64,000 bases of DNA from Haloarcula litorea (GTDB taxonomy: Archaea; Halobacteriota; Halobacteria; Halobacteriales; Haloarculaceae), in the NCBI RefSeq assembly GCF_029338195.1, contig NZ_CP119779.1, positions 2,480,001 to 2,544,000 on the forward strand. Direction: 5' to 3'. Below the pieces are notes generated by a model, which saw only the letters and a program-made list of their open reading frames with translations, ran no database searches and had not been told where the DNA came from. Within the stretch, counting starts at the first letter, position 1. The number at the start of each line of letters is the position of its first letter. The translations under genes were made by a program, and so were the position numbers. Shown piece after piece: positions 7,936 to 16,095 of this stretch.

Positions 7936-8636
7936 TGTACGAGGCCGTCTACGCCCACCCCGACGGCGACAGCACCGTCGCCCGGCAGGCGCTGACGGCC
8001 GCCGACCACGGGTTCGAGGGGATCGTCGTCCGGAACCACGGCGACGAGGCGGCCGACTACGACGGCGAAGCGATCGCCGACGAGTACGGCGTGGACGTGG
8101 TCGACGGGATCGAACTCCGCCCCGACGACCGCGGCCGGGCCGGCGGCCTCGTCGGCAACTACCGCTCGAAGCGAACGATCGTCGCCGTCCGCGGCGGGGA
8201 CCGGAGCATCAATCGATTCGCCGTCGAGCATCCGGCGGTCGACGTCCTCGCACACCCGATGCGCGGCGACGGCGACTTCAACCACGTCCTGGCGAAGGCC
8301 GCCGCCGAGAACGGCGTCCGCGTCGAGTTCGCCCTCGGCCGCGTCCTGCGGGACAGCGGCGGCAGCCGGGTCCGCGCGCTCCAGGACCTGCGCAAGCTCC
8401 GGGAACTGGTCGCGGACGCCGACGCCCCCTTCGTGGTCAGTGCCGGGCCGACGACTCACCTCCAGCTACGGGCCCCGCGCGAACTCGTCGCGCTCGGCGA
8501 GCAGATCGGGTTCGCGGCGGAGACGGTCGGCGAGGGGCTCCGCGAGTGGGGCCGCCTCGCGGAGCGCAACCGCCGGCGGACGAGCGAGTCGTTCGTCGAG
8601 CCCGGGGTCCGTATCGAGGACGAAAACGACGCTTGA
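7935..8636 (+). CDS. rnp3: Ribonuclease P protein component 3 (Rpp30)
   Basis: A 233-residue homologue of Rpp30, the PHP-like TIM-barrel protein subunit of archaeal RNase P, which matures tRNA 5' ends. Visible blocks are the N-terminal MYEAVYAHPDG, the repeated strand-helix pattern (GIVVRNHG, VVDGIELRPDD), and FVVSAGPTTHLQLRAPRELVALG near the C-terminus. It overlaps the COG1325 gene by one base. Rnp3, a membrane protein gene, Rnp2 and PsmA follow in order on the same strand. The acidic C-terminus is usual for halophiles. Confidence 0.93.
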   Translation: MYEAVYAHPDGDSTVARQALTAADHGFEGIVVRNHGDEAADYDGEAIADEYGVDVVDGIELRPDDRGRAGGLVGNYRSKRTIVAVRGGDRSINRFAVEHPAVDVLAHPMRGDGDFNHVLAKAAAENGVRVEFALGRVLRDSGGSRVRALQDLRKLRELVADADAPFVVSAGPTTHLQLRAPRELVALGEQIGFAAETVGEGLREWGRLAERNRRRTSESFVEPGVRIEDENDA

Positions 8637-8698
8637 AACCCGACGCAACCGCGAACGAACACCCACATTTATGCGACAAGCCGGTGGTCGTCTCAACT

Positions 8699-9118
8699 AT
8701 GACCGAGGAGCAGCAGACGTTCGACGCGCTCGTGCTCGCCTCGCTCGCGGGCGTCGTCGGCAGCAAGTACCTGCTCGGTGGGGCGCTCGCGGTGATGACC
8801 GGATCGGTGAACGGCTCGACGCTCGTGCTCGGGTCCGTCCCGCTGACGCTCGTCGTCGGCGTCGCCCTCGCCGTCGTCGCGGGCGGGTTCGTCGACCGTG
8901 CGTCGTGGGCTCGAGCACTCGGCCTCCTCACGTTCCTGACGGTCGTCGGACTGAGCGTCCCCGCGGTCCTCGCCCCCGACCTCGTCATCACCGTCGAGGC
9001 CTTCGGACTCGTGCTCGCCGCCAGCTACCTCCTCGTCCGGAACCCGGTCGCGAGCGGCGACGACCCGGAGATCGACGAGGACGACAGCGCCCACCGCGTC
9101 GGATCGACGCTGCGCTGA
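8699..9118 (+). CDS. Small polytopic membrane protein between rnp3 and rnp2
   Basis: A 139-residue protein starting at ATG 8699 with about four hydrophobic spans (about residues 10-30, 40-64, 69-86 and 93-109) and an acidic cytosolic tail. A TATA-like ACATTTATG lies about 27-30 nt upstream, so it has its own promoter despite sitting inside the RNase P cluster. No known domain is recognised. Its separation of two RNase P subunit genes is notable, but co-function cannot be concluded. Confidence 0.75.
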   Translation: MTEEQQTFDALVLASLAGVVGSKYLLGGALAVMTGSVNGSTLVLGSVPLTLVVGVALAVVAGGFVDRASWARALGLLTFLTVVGLSVPAVLAPDLVITVEAFGLVLAASYLLVRNPVASGDDPEIDEDDSAHRVGSTLR

Positions 9119-9187
9119 GCGACACCGCACCGTTCTTGACCGGCCAGTTCCAACGTCGGGTGTGACACCGACGACGGAGGCGTACCC

Positions 9188-9667
9188 GTGAAACACCTCC
9201 CCAAGCACCTGCGCCCGCGCTGGCGCTACCTCGCGGTCCGCGTCGAGACGTGGCTGGACGCGGACCTCGGCCGCCGTGCGTTCCAGCGCGAGGTGTGGTA
9301 CGCGGCACAGAACTTGCTCGGTGACCCCGGGAGCGCCGACGCCGATCTGACGGTCGTCGACTTCGACCACGACGAGGGGACCGGCCACGCGGTCGTGCGC
9401 GTCCGCCGGGGCGAGACCGACGCGGCGCGGGCCGCGCTGGCCTGCGTCGACGCCGTCGACGGCGAGCCGGTCGGGCTCCGGGTCGCGGGGACGAGCGGGA
9501 CGCTCCGAGCCTGTGAAGAAAAGTATATACGCGGCCCGTCGGAATCAGCGGACCAGAGACAGGTCGTGTTCGGGAACGCCAGTCGGCGCGCCGTCAGCCG
9601 CGGAGAGCGGTCCGACGTCCGCACCGACGACGCGTTCGTGGGCGCGACGGACCTCGATTTCCGATAA
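9188..9667 (+). CDS. rnp2: Ribonuclease P protein component 2 (Pop5)
   Basis: A 159-residue Pop5/Rpp14-family subunit of RNase P. Translation starts at GTG 9188; the N-terminus MKHLPKHLRPRWRYLAVRVE is the usual opening of this family. The core RRM-like region covers about residues 1-115 (VVRVRRGETDAARAAL, RVAGTSGTLRACEEKYI). The about 45 residues after GPSES form an Arg/Ser/Asp-rich extension. The stop is 2 nt before psmA, so the RNase P subunit and the proteasome are very likely co-transcribed. Confidence 0.92.
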   Translation: MKHLPKHLRPRWRYLAVRVETWLDADLGRRAFQREVWYAAQNLLGDPGSADADLTVVDFDHDEGTGHAVVRVRRGETDAARAALACVDAVDGEPVGLRVAGTSGTLRACEEKYIRGPSESADQRQVVFGNASRRAVSRGERSDVRTDDAFVGATDLDFR

Positions 9668-9669
9668 CT

Positions 9670-10440
9670 ATGCAGGGTCAAAACCAACAGCAGGCGTACG
9701 ACCGCGGCATCACCATCTTCTCCCCGGACGGGCGGCTCTACCAGGTCGAGTACGCTCGCGAGGCCGTCAAGCGCGGCACCGCGAGCATCGGCGTCCGGAC
9801 GAGCGACGGCGTCGTCCTCGCGGTGGACAAGCGGGTGCGGTCCCCGCTGATGGAGCGCTCCTCCGTCGAGAAGATCCACAAGGCCGACGACCACATCGGC
9901 ATCGCGAGCGCCGGTCACGTCGCCGACGCCCGCCAGCTCATCGACGTGGCCCGCCGGCAGGCGCGGGTCAATCAGCTCCGCTACGACGAGCCGATGGGCG
10001 TCGAGACGCTGACCAAGGAGATCACCGACTACATCCAGCAGTACACCCAGGTCGGCGGCGCGCGACCGTTCGGCGTCGCGCTCATCATCGCCGGCATCGC
10101 CGACGGCGAACCCCGCCTCTACGAGACGGACCCCTCGGGGACCCCCTACGAGTGGAAGGCACTGGCCATCGGGGCCGACCGCGGGGACATCCGTGACTAC
10201 CTGGAAGAGCACTACGACGAGGGGATGGATCTCGACGCGGGGATCGACCTCGCGCTCTCGTCGCTCGCGTCGGTCACCGAGGACGGCCTCTCGCCGGAGG
10301 GGATCGGCGTCGCCGTCATCGACGTCGACACCGAGCAGTTCCGCGAGCTCTCCGACGAGGAGAAAGAAGAACACCTCGCCGGTGCCGACATCCTCGCGAG
10401 CGACGAGGCGGACGCCGCCGACGAGGACACCGAGGAGTAA
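9670..10440 (+). CDS. psmA: 20S proteasome alpha subunit
   Basis: A 256-residue alpha-type proteasome subunit forming the outer rings of the 20S core. The alpha-specific N-terminal helix and signature are clear: YDRGITIFSPDGRLYQVEYAREAVKRG, with the gate-opening N-terminal residues before it. GVRTSDGVVLAVDKR and the C-terminal YEWKALAIGADRG region complete the fold. The C-terminal about 30 residues are extremely acidic, common in haloarchaeal alpha subunits. It follows rnp2 by 2 nt and precedes sdo1. The beta subunit is not in the window. Confidence 0.97.
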   Translation: MQGQNQQQAYDRGITIFSPDGRLYQVEYAREAVKRGTASIGVRTSDGVVLAVDKRVRSPLMERSSVEKIHKADDHIGIASAGHVADARQLIDVARRQARVNQLRYDEPMGVETLTKEITDYIQQYTQVGGARPFGVALIIAGIADGEPRLYETDPSGTPYEWKALAIGADRGDIRDYLEEHYDEGMDLDAGIDLALSSLASVTEDGLSPEGIGVAVIDVDTEQFRELSDEEKEEHLAGADILASDEADAADEDTEE

Positions 10441-10524
10441 CGCCGCCGCACCACCGACCCGTCGGTCGGTCCGCGTTCGACCGACGCAGTAAGGACTTTA
10501 ACTGGGCCACCGTTACCCGCTGGT

Positions 10525-11253
10525 ATGATATCGCTTGACGAGGCAGTGACGGCACGCCTCGAGTCCCACGGCCAGCGGTTCGAGGTGCTCGTCGACCCGG
10601 ACGCGGCGCTCGCGATCAAGCGGGGGGAGTTCGACGGCGACCTGGAGGAGGTCATCGCCGCCGAGGACGTCTTCGAGGACGCCTCGCGGGGCGACCGACC
10701 GCCGGAGAACATGCTCGAAGAGGTGTTCGACACCACCGACCCGATGGCCATCATCCCGGAGGTCATCAAGCAGGGCGAGATCCAGATCACGGCCGAACAG
10801 CGCCGGGAGATGCAGGAACAGAAGCACAAACAGCTCGTCAACAAGATCGCGCGCAACGCCGTCAACCCCCAGATGGACGACGCCCCCCACCCGCCCGAGC
10901 GCATCGAGTCGGCGCTGGAGGAGACGGACTTCCGGGTCGATCCGATGGAGCCGGTCGAGGGCCAGGTCGACGAGGCGCTCGACGCCCTGCGTCCGGTCAT
11001 TCCCATCCGGTTCGACGAGGTCACGGTCGCGGTGCAGGTCCCGGCCGACTACGCGGGGAGCGCGCAGGCCCAGATCCGGCAGTTCGGGGACCTCGAACGC
11101 GAGGAGTGGCAGTCCGACGGCTCGTGGGTCGGCGTGCTGACGTTCCCCGCGGGGATGCAGAACGACTTCTACGACCTCGTCAACGAACACACCAGCGGCG
11201 AGGCCGAGACCCGGATCATCAGGGACGAGGACGACATCAGCACGCGAGGCTGA
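10525..11253 (+). CDS. sdo1: Ribosome maturation protein Sdo1 (SBDS)
   Basis: A 242-residue archaeal SBDS/Sdo1 orthologue, which in the family acts with EF-2-like GTPases in 60S/50S maturation. The N-terminal FYSH domain (MISLDEAVTARLESHGQRFE), the central helical domain (EQRREMQEQKHKQLVNKIARNAVNPQ) and the C-terminal RRM-like domain are all present. A CTTTAAC TATA-like element lies about 25 nt upstream of ATG 10525. The proteasome-SBDS neighbourhood is conserved across archaea. Confidence 0.95.
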   Translation: MISLDEAVTARLESHGQRFEVLVDPDAALAIKRGEFDGDLEEVIAAEDVFEDASRGDRPPENMLEEVFDTTDPMAIIPEVIKQGEIQITAEQRREMQEQKHKQLVNKIARNAVNPQMDDAPHPPERIESALEETDFRVDPMEPVEGQVDEALDALRPVIPIRFDEVTVAVQVPADYAGSAQAQIRQFGDLEREEWQSDGSWVGVLTFPAGMQNDFYDLVNEHTSGEAETRIIRDEDDISTRG

Positions 11254-11297
11254 GAGCGAGCGAACCCCAGAAGCGAGTTTCCGAACCGCGACCGCGG

Positions 11298-11645
11298 TTA
11301 TCCCTTCTTGAAGCCGACGAGGAACCCGCCGGTGAAGCCCGCGCTGACCGGCAGCGCGGAGAGCAGCGACGTGACCCAGCCCGGGGGCTGGCCGGCGGCG
11401 GTCTGTGTCCCGGTCGCCGTCGCGTCCTGGGCCGCGCCCCCGATGGCCTGCCAGTTCACTTCGAGGATGCCACGCGTCTCGAGGAACTTGAACAGCGCCA
11501 GCTCCATCCCGACCAGGATGGCGATGATCTTCGCGACCTTCTTGGCGGCGAAGCCGATGACCCCGCCGATGAGGCCGCCAGCGCCGAACTCGAGCCCCAT
11601 CTGCTGGAGGCCGAGTCCGTCCAGTTGGAGTGTGAACGGTTCCAT
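11298..11645 (-). CDS. FUN14 family membrane protein
   Basis: A 115-residue membrane protein of the FUN14 family (related to eukaryotic FUNDC1), with Gly-rich spans GGLIGGVIGFAAKKVAKIIAILVG at about residues 23-46 and a C-terminal GFTGGFLVGFKKG. The KKVAK motif between spans is typical of the family. A TATA-like GGATTTACTG at about 11667-11676 lies about 27 nt upstream of the start. It is convergent with sdo1. The archaeal role is not established. Confidence 0.85.
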   Translation of the reverse strand: MEPFTLQLDGLGLQQMGLEFGAGGLIGGVIGFAAKKVAKIIAILVGMELALFKFLETRGILEVNWQAIGGAAQDATATGTQTAAGQPPGWVTSLLSALPVSAGFTGGFLVGFKKG

Positions 11646-11752
11646 ACTGATACCCTGATTATCACACAGTAAATCCTTTGTGCTAACACGCCCGGCGGTG
11701 AGCGGCCGATCCGGGAGCCACCGGCGGGGCGTCGGCCCGCACCACCCGGCAG

Positions 11753-11764
11753 ATTATATAATCG
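11753..11764 (+). promoter_or_regulatory. Palindromic TATA box of hflX
   Basis: GATTATATAATC is a perfect 12-bp palindrome centred about 27 nt before GTG 11785, which predicts a leaderless hflX transcript. Because it is symmetric it could bind TBP in either orientation, and the FUN14 gene lies on the opposite strand 108 nt away. Confidence 0.6.
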
Positions 11765-11784
11765 GCCGCCGTAGGTGGAGACGA

Positions 11785-13095
11785 GTGACGGCGACACACA
11801 CCACCGAGCGTGCGGTACTCGCGAAGCGTGTCGACAGCGGGACCGCCGACACCGAGGAGATCCGCGATCTCGCGAGAGCGGCGGGCTACGACGTGGTCGG
11901 GGAGATCACACAGACCAGGACGGAGGACCCGGCCTACCACCTCGGCGAGGGGAAGGTGACCCGACTGGCGAACGCGGTCGCCCGCGAGGAGGCGACGGCG
12001 GTCGTCTTCGACAACCAACTGGGGCCGTACCAGACGTACAACATCGGGAACGAACTCCCGAAGGGGGTCCGGGTCATCGACCGGTTCCGTCTCATCCTGG
12101 AGATCTTCGGCCAGCGCGCCCAGACCCGGAAGGCACAGCTCCAGGTCGAACTCGCGGAGCTGCGGTACGAACTGCCCCGGGCCGAGGCGAAGGCCAGCCT
12201 CGCGAAACGCGACGAACGGCCCGGCTTCATCGGGCTGGGCGAGTACGACGAGTCCCGCGAGGAGGACATCAAGAAGCAGATCTCGAACATCCGGGACGAG
12301 CTGGCGTCCATCGAGGAGACCGAGCAACACCGGCGGGAACAGCGCCGGGAGTCCGGGTTCGACCTCGTGGCGCTGGCGGGCTACACCAACGCCGGGAAGT
12401 CCACGCTGTTGCGCCGGCTGGCCGAGGACCTCGACATCGACGAGAACGAGGACCGCCACCCCGACCTCGACACCACCGCCGAGAGCGAGGACCGGCTGTT
12501 CACGACGCTGGGGACGACCACTCGGCGAGCGGAGGTCGGCAAGCGCGAGGTGCTGGTGACCGACACCGTCGGCTTCATCCAGGACCTCCCCCACTGGCTC
12601 GTCGAGTCGTTCAAGTCGACGCTGGACTCGGTCTACCGGGCGGACCTCGTCCTGCTGGTCGTCGACGTCTCCGAGTCCGTCGCGGAGATCCGGGAGAAAC
12701 TCGTGACGAGCCACGACACTCTCTACGAGCGCAACGAGGCACCCATCGTCACCGTGCTCAACAAGACCGACAAGGTCGACGACGAGGAGCTCCGGCGCAA
12801 GCGCGACGCGCTCTCGAAGCTCGCGCCCAACCCCGTCGCCGTCAGTGCCAAGGAGGGGCTGAACGTCGACGCGCTGGCCGAGCGCATCGACGACGAACTG
12901 CCGGACTACGAGCGCGAGCGGCTCGTCCTCCCGATGACCGACGAGACGATGAGCGTCGTCTCGTGGATCCACGACCACGCCAACGTCGAGGACGTCGACT
13001 ACGGCGATCAGGTCGTCATCGAGTTCGAGGCCCGGCCGGCCGTCGTCGAGCAGTCCCGCGCGAAGGCCGGCGACCTCGTCGGCGCGTCGGCCTGA
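11785..13095 (+). CDS. hflX: HflX family ribosome-associated GTPase
   Basis: A 436-residue HflX-type GTPase. The N-terminal glycine-rich/ND1 domain (AYHLGEGKVTRLANAV, VVFDNQLGPYQTYNI) is followed by a coiled-coil region (FGQRAQTRKAQLQVELAELRYELP and KKQISNIRDELASIEE). The G domain then shows G1 GYTNAGKST at about residue 199, G3 DTVGF and G4 NKTD. Family members split or rescue stalled ribosomes. The start is taken as GTG 11785 because of the TATA palindrome 27 nt upstream; a longer ATG frame from 11680 would start upstream of the promoter. Confidence 0.95.
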   Translation: MTATHTTERAVLAKRVDSGTADTEEIRDLARAAGYDVVGEITQTRTEDPAYHLGEGKVTRLANAVAREEATAVVFDNQLGPYQTYNIGNELPKGVRVIDRFRLILEIFGQRAQTRKAQLQVELAELRYELPRAEAKASLAKRDERPGFIGLGEYDESREEDIKKQISNIRDELASIEETEQHRREQRRESGFDLVALAGYTNAGKSTLLRRLAEDLDIDENEDRHPDLDTTAESEDRLFTTLGTTTRRAEVGKREVLVTDTVGFIQDLPHWLVESFKSTLDSVYRADLVLLVVDVSESVAEIREKLVTSHDTLYERNEAPIVTVLNKTDKVDDEELRRKRDALSKLAPNPVAVSAKEGLNVDALAERIDDELPDYERERLVLPMTDETMSVVSWIHDHANVEDVDYGDQVVIEFEARPAVVEQSRAKAGDLVGASA

Positions 13096-13110
13096 CTCGG
13101 GGTCCCTCGC

Positions 13111-14544
13111 TCAGTTCTCGCCCCACAGCGCCGTCGGAACCGCCTCCAGGAGGTCCGTCGCCACGAGCCCGTAGCCGCGCTCCTCGACGACCGCGTCGCC
13201 GGCGTCGCCGACCGCGTGAGCGGCGATGGCCGCGGCGTGCCGCGGGTCCTGGACGGCTGCCAGCGCGCCCGTGACGCCGGCGAGCACGTCCCCGGTGCCG
13301 CCGACGGTCATCCCCGGATTCCCGGTGCGGTTGACCCGCGTCCGGTCGCCGTCGGAGACCACGTCGTACGGCCCCTTGACCAGCAGCGTGTGGCCGATGT
13401 CGGCCGCGAACGACTCGACGAGGGCGGCCCGTTCGCGCCAGTCGTCGCTGGTCTCGCCGCCCATCTTTCGGAGCTCGCCCTGGTGTGGCGTACAGACCAG
13501 CGTCGCGTCGGTGTCGACGCCGGGGACGACCTGCAGGGCGTCGGCGTCGACGACGGCGGTCCCGTCGAGCGATCCGAGGAGGTCCTCGACGGCCGCCAGC
13601 GTCTCGTCGGCACCGCCCAGGCCCGGCCCGAGGACGACGGTGTCGTGGGCGGCCGCCCGGTCCGCGATGGCCGGGACGTGATCGGGCGCGAGGTGGTCGC
13701 CGTCGTAGGCCTCGACGATCAGGTTCTCGGAGTAGCCCTGGATCTCGCGGGCGACGGTCTCGGGTGCCGCCACGCGGACGAGGTCCGCGCCGGCCCGGAG
13801 CGCCGCCTGCGCGGAGAGGGCCGGCGCGCCGGTGTAGGGGCCGCCGCCGACCACCAGCACCTCGCCGTTGTCGCCCTTGTGGCTCGCGGGGTCCCGCGCG
13901 AGCCGCTGGAGGTCGCCCCGCTCGACGAACAGCTCGGCGGCGTCGGGGATGCCGATGTCGGCGACGGTCACCTCCGCGTCGAGGGCGTCCAGCCCCGGCT
14001 TGGTGTCGTGGAAAGTGACGACGCGGTCGGCGTCGACGGCGTCGTCGGCCAGGGTGCCGTCCTCGGCGTCTAGGCCGGAGGGGACGTCCACCGAGAGGAC
14101 CGGCGCGTCGGCCTCGTCCATCGCCGCGGCGGCCGTCGCGGCGGGTTCCCGCAACGCCCCGCTGATCCCGGTCCCGAGCATCGCGTCGACGACGAGGTCC
14201 GGATCGCCGAGGTCGACGGCCGTCGAGTCGCGGACCTGTTCGGTGTCGTACTCGCTCTGTCGGAGCGCCGCCCAGTTCTCGCGCGCGATGTCGGTGGCGA
14301 TCGTCTCCGGGCGGCCGAGCAACAGCACGCGGGGGTCGTAGTCGTCGAGGAAGCGGGCGGCGACCAGCGCGTCCCCGCCGTTGTTGCCCCGGCCGGCGAC
14401 GATCGTCACGCTGTCGCCGGGGGCGACGAGGTCCCGGACCGCGCGGGCGACGGCGTTGCCCGAGGACTCCATCAACTGCTTGCGCGGCACGCCCAGCGCC
14501 GCCGCGTTCTCGTCGACGACGGCCATCTCGGAGCCAGTGAGCAT
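13111..14544 (-). CDS. nnr: Bifunctional NAD(P)H-hydrate epimerase / ADP-dependent dehydratase
   Basis: A 477-residue fusion that repairs hydrated NAD(P)H. The N-terminal YjeF_N domain (about 1-215; MESSGNAVARAV, VAGRGNNGGDALVAARFL, VDAMLGTGISG) epimerises the R form. The C-terminal ribokinase-like YjeF_C domain (about 220-477; HKGDNGEVLVVGGG, VLGPGLGGADE, NPGMTVGGTGDVLAG) dehydrates the S form using ADP. Both key glycine-rich loops are intact. It is convergent with hflX (15-nt gap). Confidence 0.95.
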   Translation of the reverse strand: MLTGSEMAVVDENAAALGVPRKQLMESSGNAVARAVRDLVAPGDSVTIVAGRGNNGGDALVAARFLDDYDPRVLLLGRPETIATDIARENWAALRQSEYDTEQVRDSTAVDLGDPDLVVDAMLGTGISGALREPAATAAAAMDEADAPVLSVDVPSGLDAEDGTLADDAVDADRVVTFHDTKPGLDALDAEVTVADIGIPDAAELFVERGDLQRLARDPASHKGDNGEVLVVGGGPYTGAPALSAQAALRAGADLVRVAAPETVAREIQGYSENLIVEAYDGDHLAPDHVPAIADRAAAHDTVVLGPGLGGADETLAAVEDLLGSLDGTAVVDADALQVVPGVDTDATLVCTPHQGELRKMGGETSDDWRERAALVESFAADIGHTLLVKGPYDVVSDGDRTRVNRTGNPGMTVGGTGDVLAGVTGALAAVQDPRHAAAIAAHAVGDAGDAVVEERGYGLVATDLLEAVPTALWGEN

Positions 14545-14588
14545 ACGCGGGAGTAGCGCCGCCGTCCCCTAAAAGTGCGCCCCGGCAC

Positions 14589-14864
14589 TCACCACCGGAC
14601 GTCGAACCCGTCCAGCCCCTCCGGGTCCTCCTCGCGGACCTCGACGTCGGTGACGTCGGCCCGCGAACTCCCCTCGTGACAGAACTCGATCATCGCGTCA
14701 ACGTCGTCGGGCTCGCCCTCGAAGACGGCCTCGACCCGGCCGTCGTCGAGGTTCCGGACCCAGCCGTCGACCCCCGCCTCGCGGGCGGTGTCCCGCGTCG
14801 TCGCCCGGAAGTAGACGCCCTGCACGCGGCCGCTGACGTAGACGTGTGCGCGCTCTCGTGACAT
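14589..14864 (-). CDS. acyP: Acylphosphatase
   Basis: A 91-residue acylphosphatase hydrolysing acyl phosphates. The signature VSGRVQGVYFRATTRDTA supplies the phosphate loop and catalytic Arg, and the catalytic Asn lies in GWVRNLDDGRVEAVFEG. ATG 14864 (MSRERAHVYV) was chosen over ATG 14891 because the family begins near this point. It follows nnr on the same strand after a short gap. Confidence 0.93.
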   Translation of the reverse strand: MSRERAHVYVSGRVQGVYFRATTRDTAREAGVDGWVRNLDDGRVEAVFEGEPDDVDAMIEFCHEGSSRADVTDVEVREEDPEGLDGFDVRW

Positions 14865-14921
14865 ATCGTGGCGTGTGTCCGCCGCCGACAAAAATCGTCC
14901 GTCGGTCGCGGCCGGCGCGTC

Positions 14922-15824
14922 TCACTCCCCGCCCGACCGGAGGTAGTGGAAGAGGTACGTCTGCGTGTAGCCGGCGTACTCGCCGCCCAGCGTCTCCCGG
15001 ATGGCCCGCGAGGTGTCGGCGTAGTTCCCCCGGTCGCAGTCCGGGTAGTACTCCTCGATGGTGGTCCTGATCCAGGTGTCAAGCGGCACCGCCTGCAGGT
15101 AGCCCAGCGAGAACAGGAGGACGCAGTCGGCCACCTTCTCGCCGACGCCGACGAACTGCGTGAGGTACTCGCGGGCGGCCTCGTACTCCCGGCCCCGAGC
15201 CTCGTCGGGGTGGGCCGCCCCGTCGGCGACCAGCTCCGCCGACCGCTGGACGTAGGGGGCGCGGTAGCCCAGGTTCAGGTCCCGCAGGTCGGCCTCGCTG
15301 GCGTCGGCCAGCGCCTCGGGGGTCGGGAACGCGTGGTAGGTCCGGCCGTCGAAGGTCACCCGCTCGCCGTACTCCCGTCGGAGGGCCTGTTGCATCCCGT
15401 GGATGCGGCCGACGCGCATCTGTGCCGAGCAGATGAACGCGATCAGCGTCGGGAACGGCGGGTCCCGGACGATCCGCATCCCCCAGTAGGCGTCGTAGGC
15501 CGACCGGACGACGTCGTCGGCCGGTGCCGTCTCGCGGATGGCCGGCAGGTCGTCGCCCAGCCCCAGCAGCCGACGGAGGATCGGCTCCGCGTCGACCGAC
15601 CCGTCCCAGTGGAGTCGCCCGTCGGCCTGGCGAGCGCGGATCACCTCGGGCTCGCCGTCGATCCGGACGGTGGTCCAGTACCACGCGTCGCCGCCGCTGG
15701 CGGCCGTCCGCTCGTACATCTCGCCGTCCTCGCGGTCCCAGAGGTACGACTGGCCGCTCTCGACCGTCGCCTGGAGGTCCAGCGGACCCGGCAGTTCCGC
15801 CACGTCGATGGTGCCCCGGGGCAT
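14922..15824 (-). CDS. OGG1-type HhH-GPD DNA glycosylase
   Basis: A 300-residue helix-hairpin-helix GPD glycosylase resembling 8-oxoguanine DNA glycosylase/AP lyase. The N-terminal beta domain (about 1-95) opens with QATVESGQSYLWDR, like the OGG1 N domain. The HhH segment FVGVGEKVADCVLLFSLG carries the Lys that in OGG1 forms the Schiff base, and AVPLDTWI carries the catalytic Asp. The base excised is inferred as 8-oxoG; a 3-methyladenine specificity is less likely given the GxKVADC motif. ATG 15824 was chosen because the preceding in-frame residues are not conserved-looking. Confidence 0.9.
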   Translation of the reverse strand: MPRGTIDVAELPGPLDLQATVESGQSYLWDREDGEMYERTAASGGDAWYWTTVRIDGEPEVIRARQADGRLHWDGSVDAEPILRRLLGLGDDLPAIRETAPADDVVRSAYDAYWGMRIVRDPPFPTLIAFICSAQMRVGRIHGMQQALRREYGERVTFDGRTYHAFPTPEALADASEADLRDLNLGYRAPYVQRSAELVADGAAHPDEARGREYEAAREYLTQFVGVGEKVADCVLLFSLGYLQAVPLDTWIRTTIEEYYPDCDRGNYADTSRAIRETLGGEYAGYTQTYLFHYLRSGGE

Positions 15825-16095
15825 CACCGTCCCGAACGGAGCCGAGCCCTTTCCGGGTTTCCATCGCCGACGGCCGTCTGAGCGGGGGCGGACGCCGGCG
15901 GTCGGATTCGGGTCCGCTATTGAGTGCTCCGGACCGCTATTATCAAGCGCTTTACCGGGGGACGGGCAAGATCCGCCGTCCACACCCGCCACAGCCACCC
16001 GTCACCCACTGTCGTGGTGTCTCGCGATCCGCCCCCGTGTGTGGACACGCTCTGTGGAGCCCTGCCTCGCTCCGCTCCCCATCTCTCCCCGCCGC
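15825..16095. promoter_or_regulatory. Intergenic region with an 11-nt direct repeat (ogg / SDR)
   Basis: This 271-nt gap separates two leftward genes. It holds GGTCCGCTATT at 15911-15921 and GGACCGCTATT at 15931-15941, identical in 10 of 11 positions and offset by exactly 20 nt (about two helical turns). AT-rich TATTATCAAG at 15938-15947 may be a TATA element on either strand. I see no convincing gene in the gap. Confidence 0.45.

Noticed and set aside
11683-12978. A 431-codon frame antisense to hflX
   Set aside because: The opposite strand has complete G1, G3 and G4 motifs; the antisense product shows no domain.
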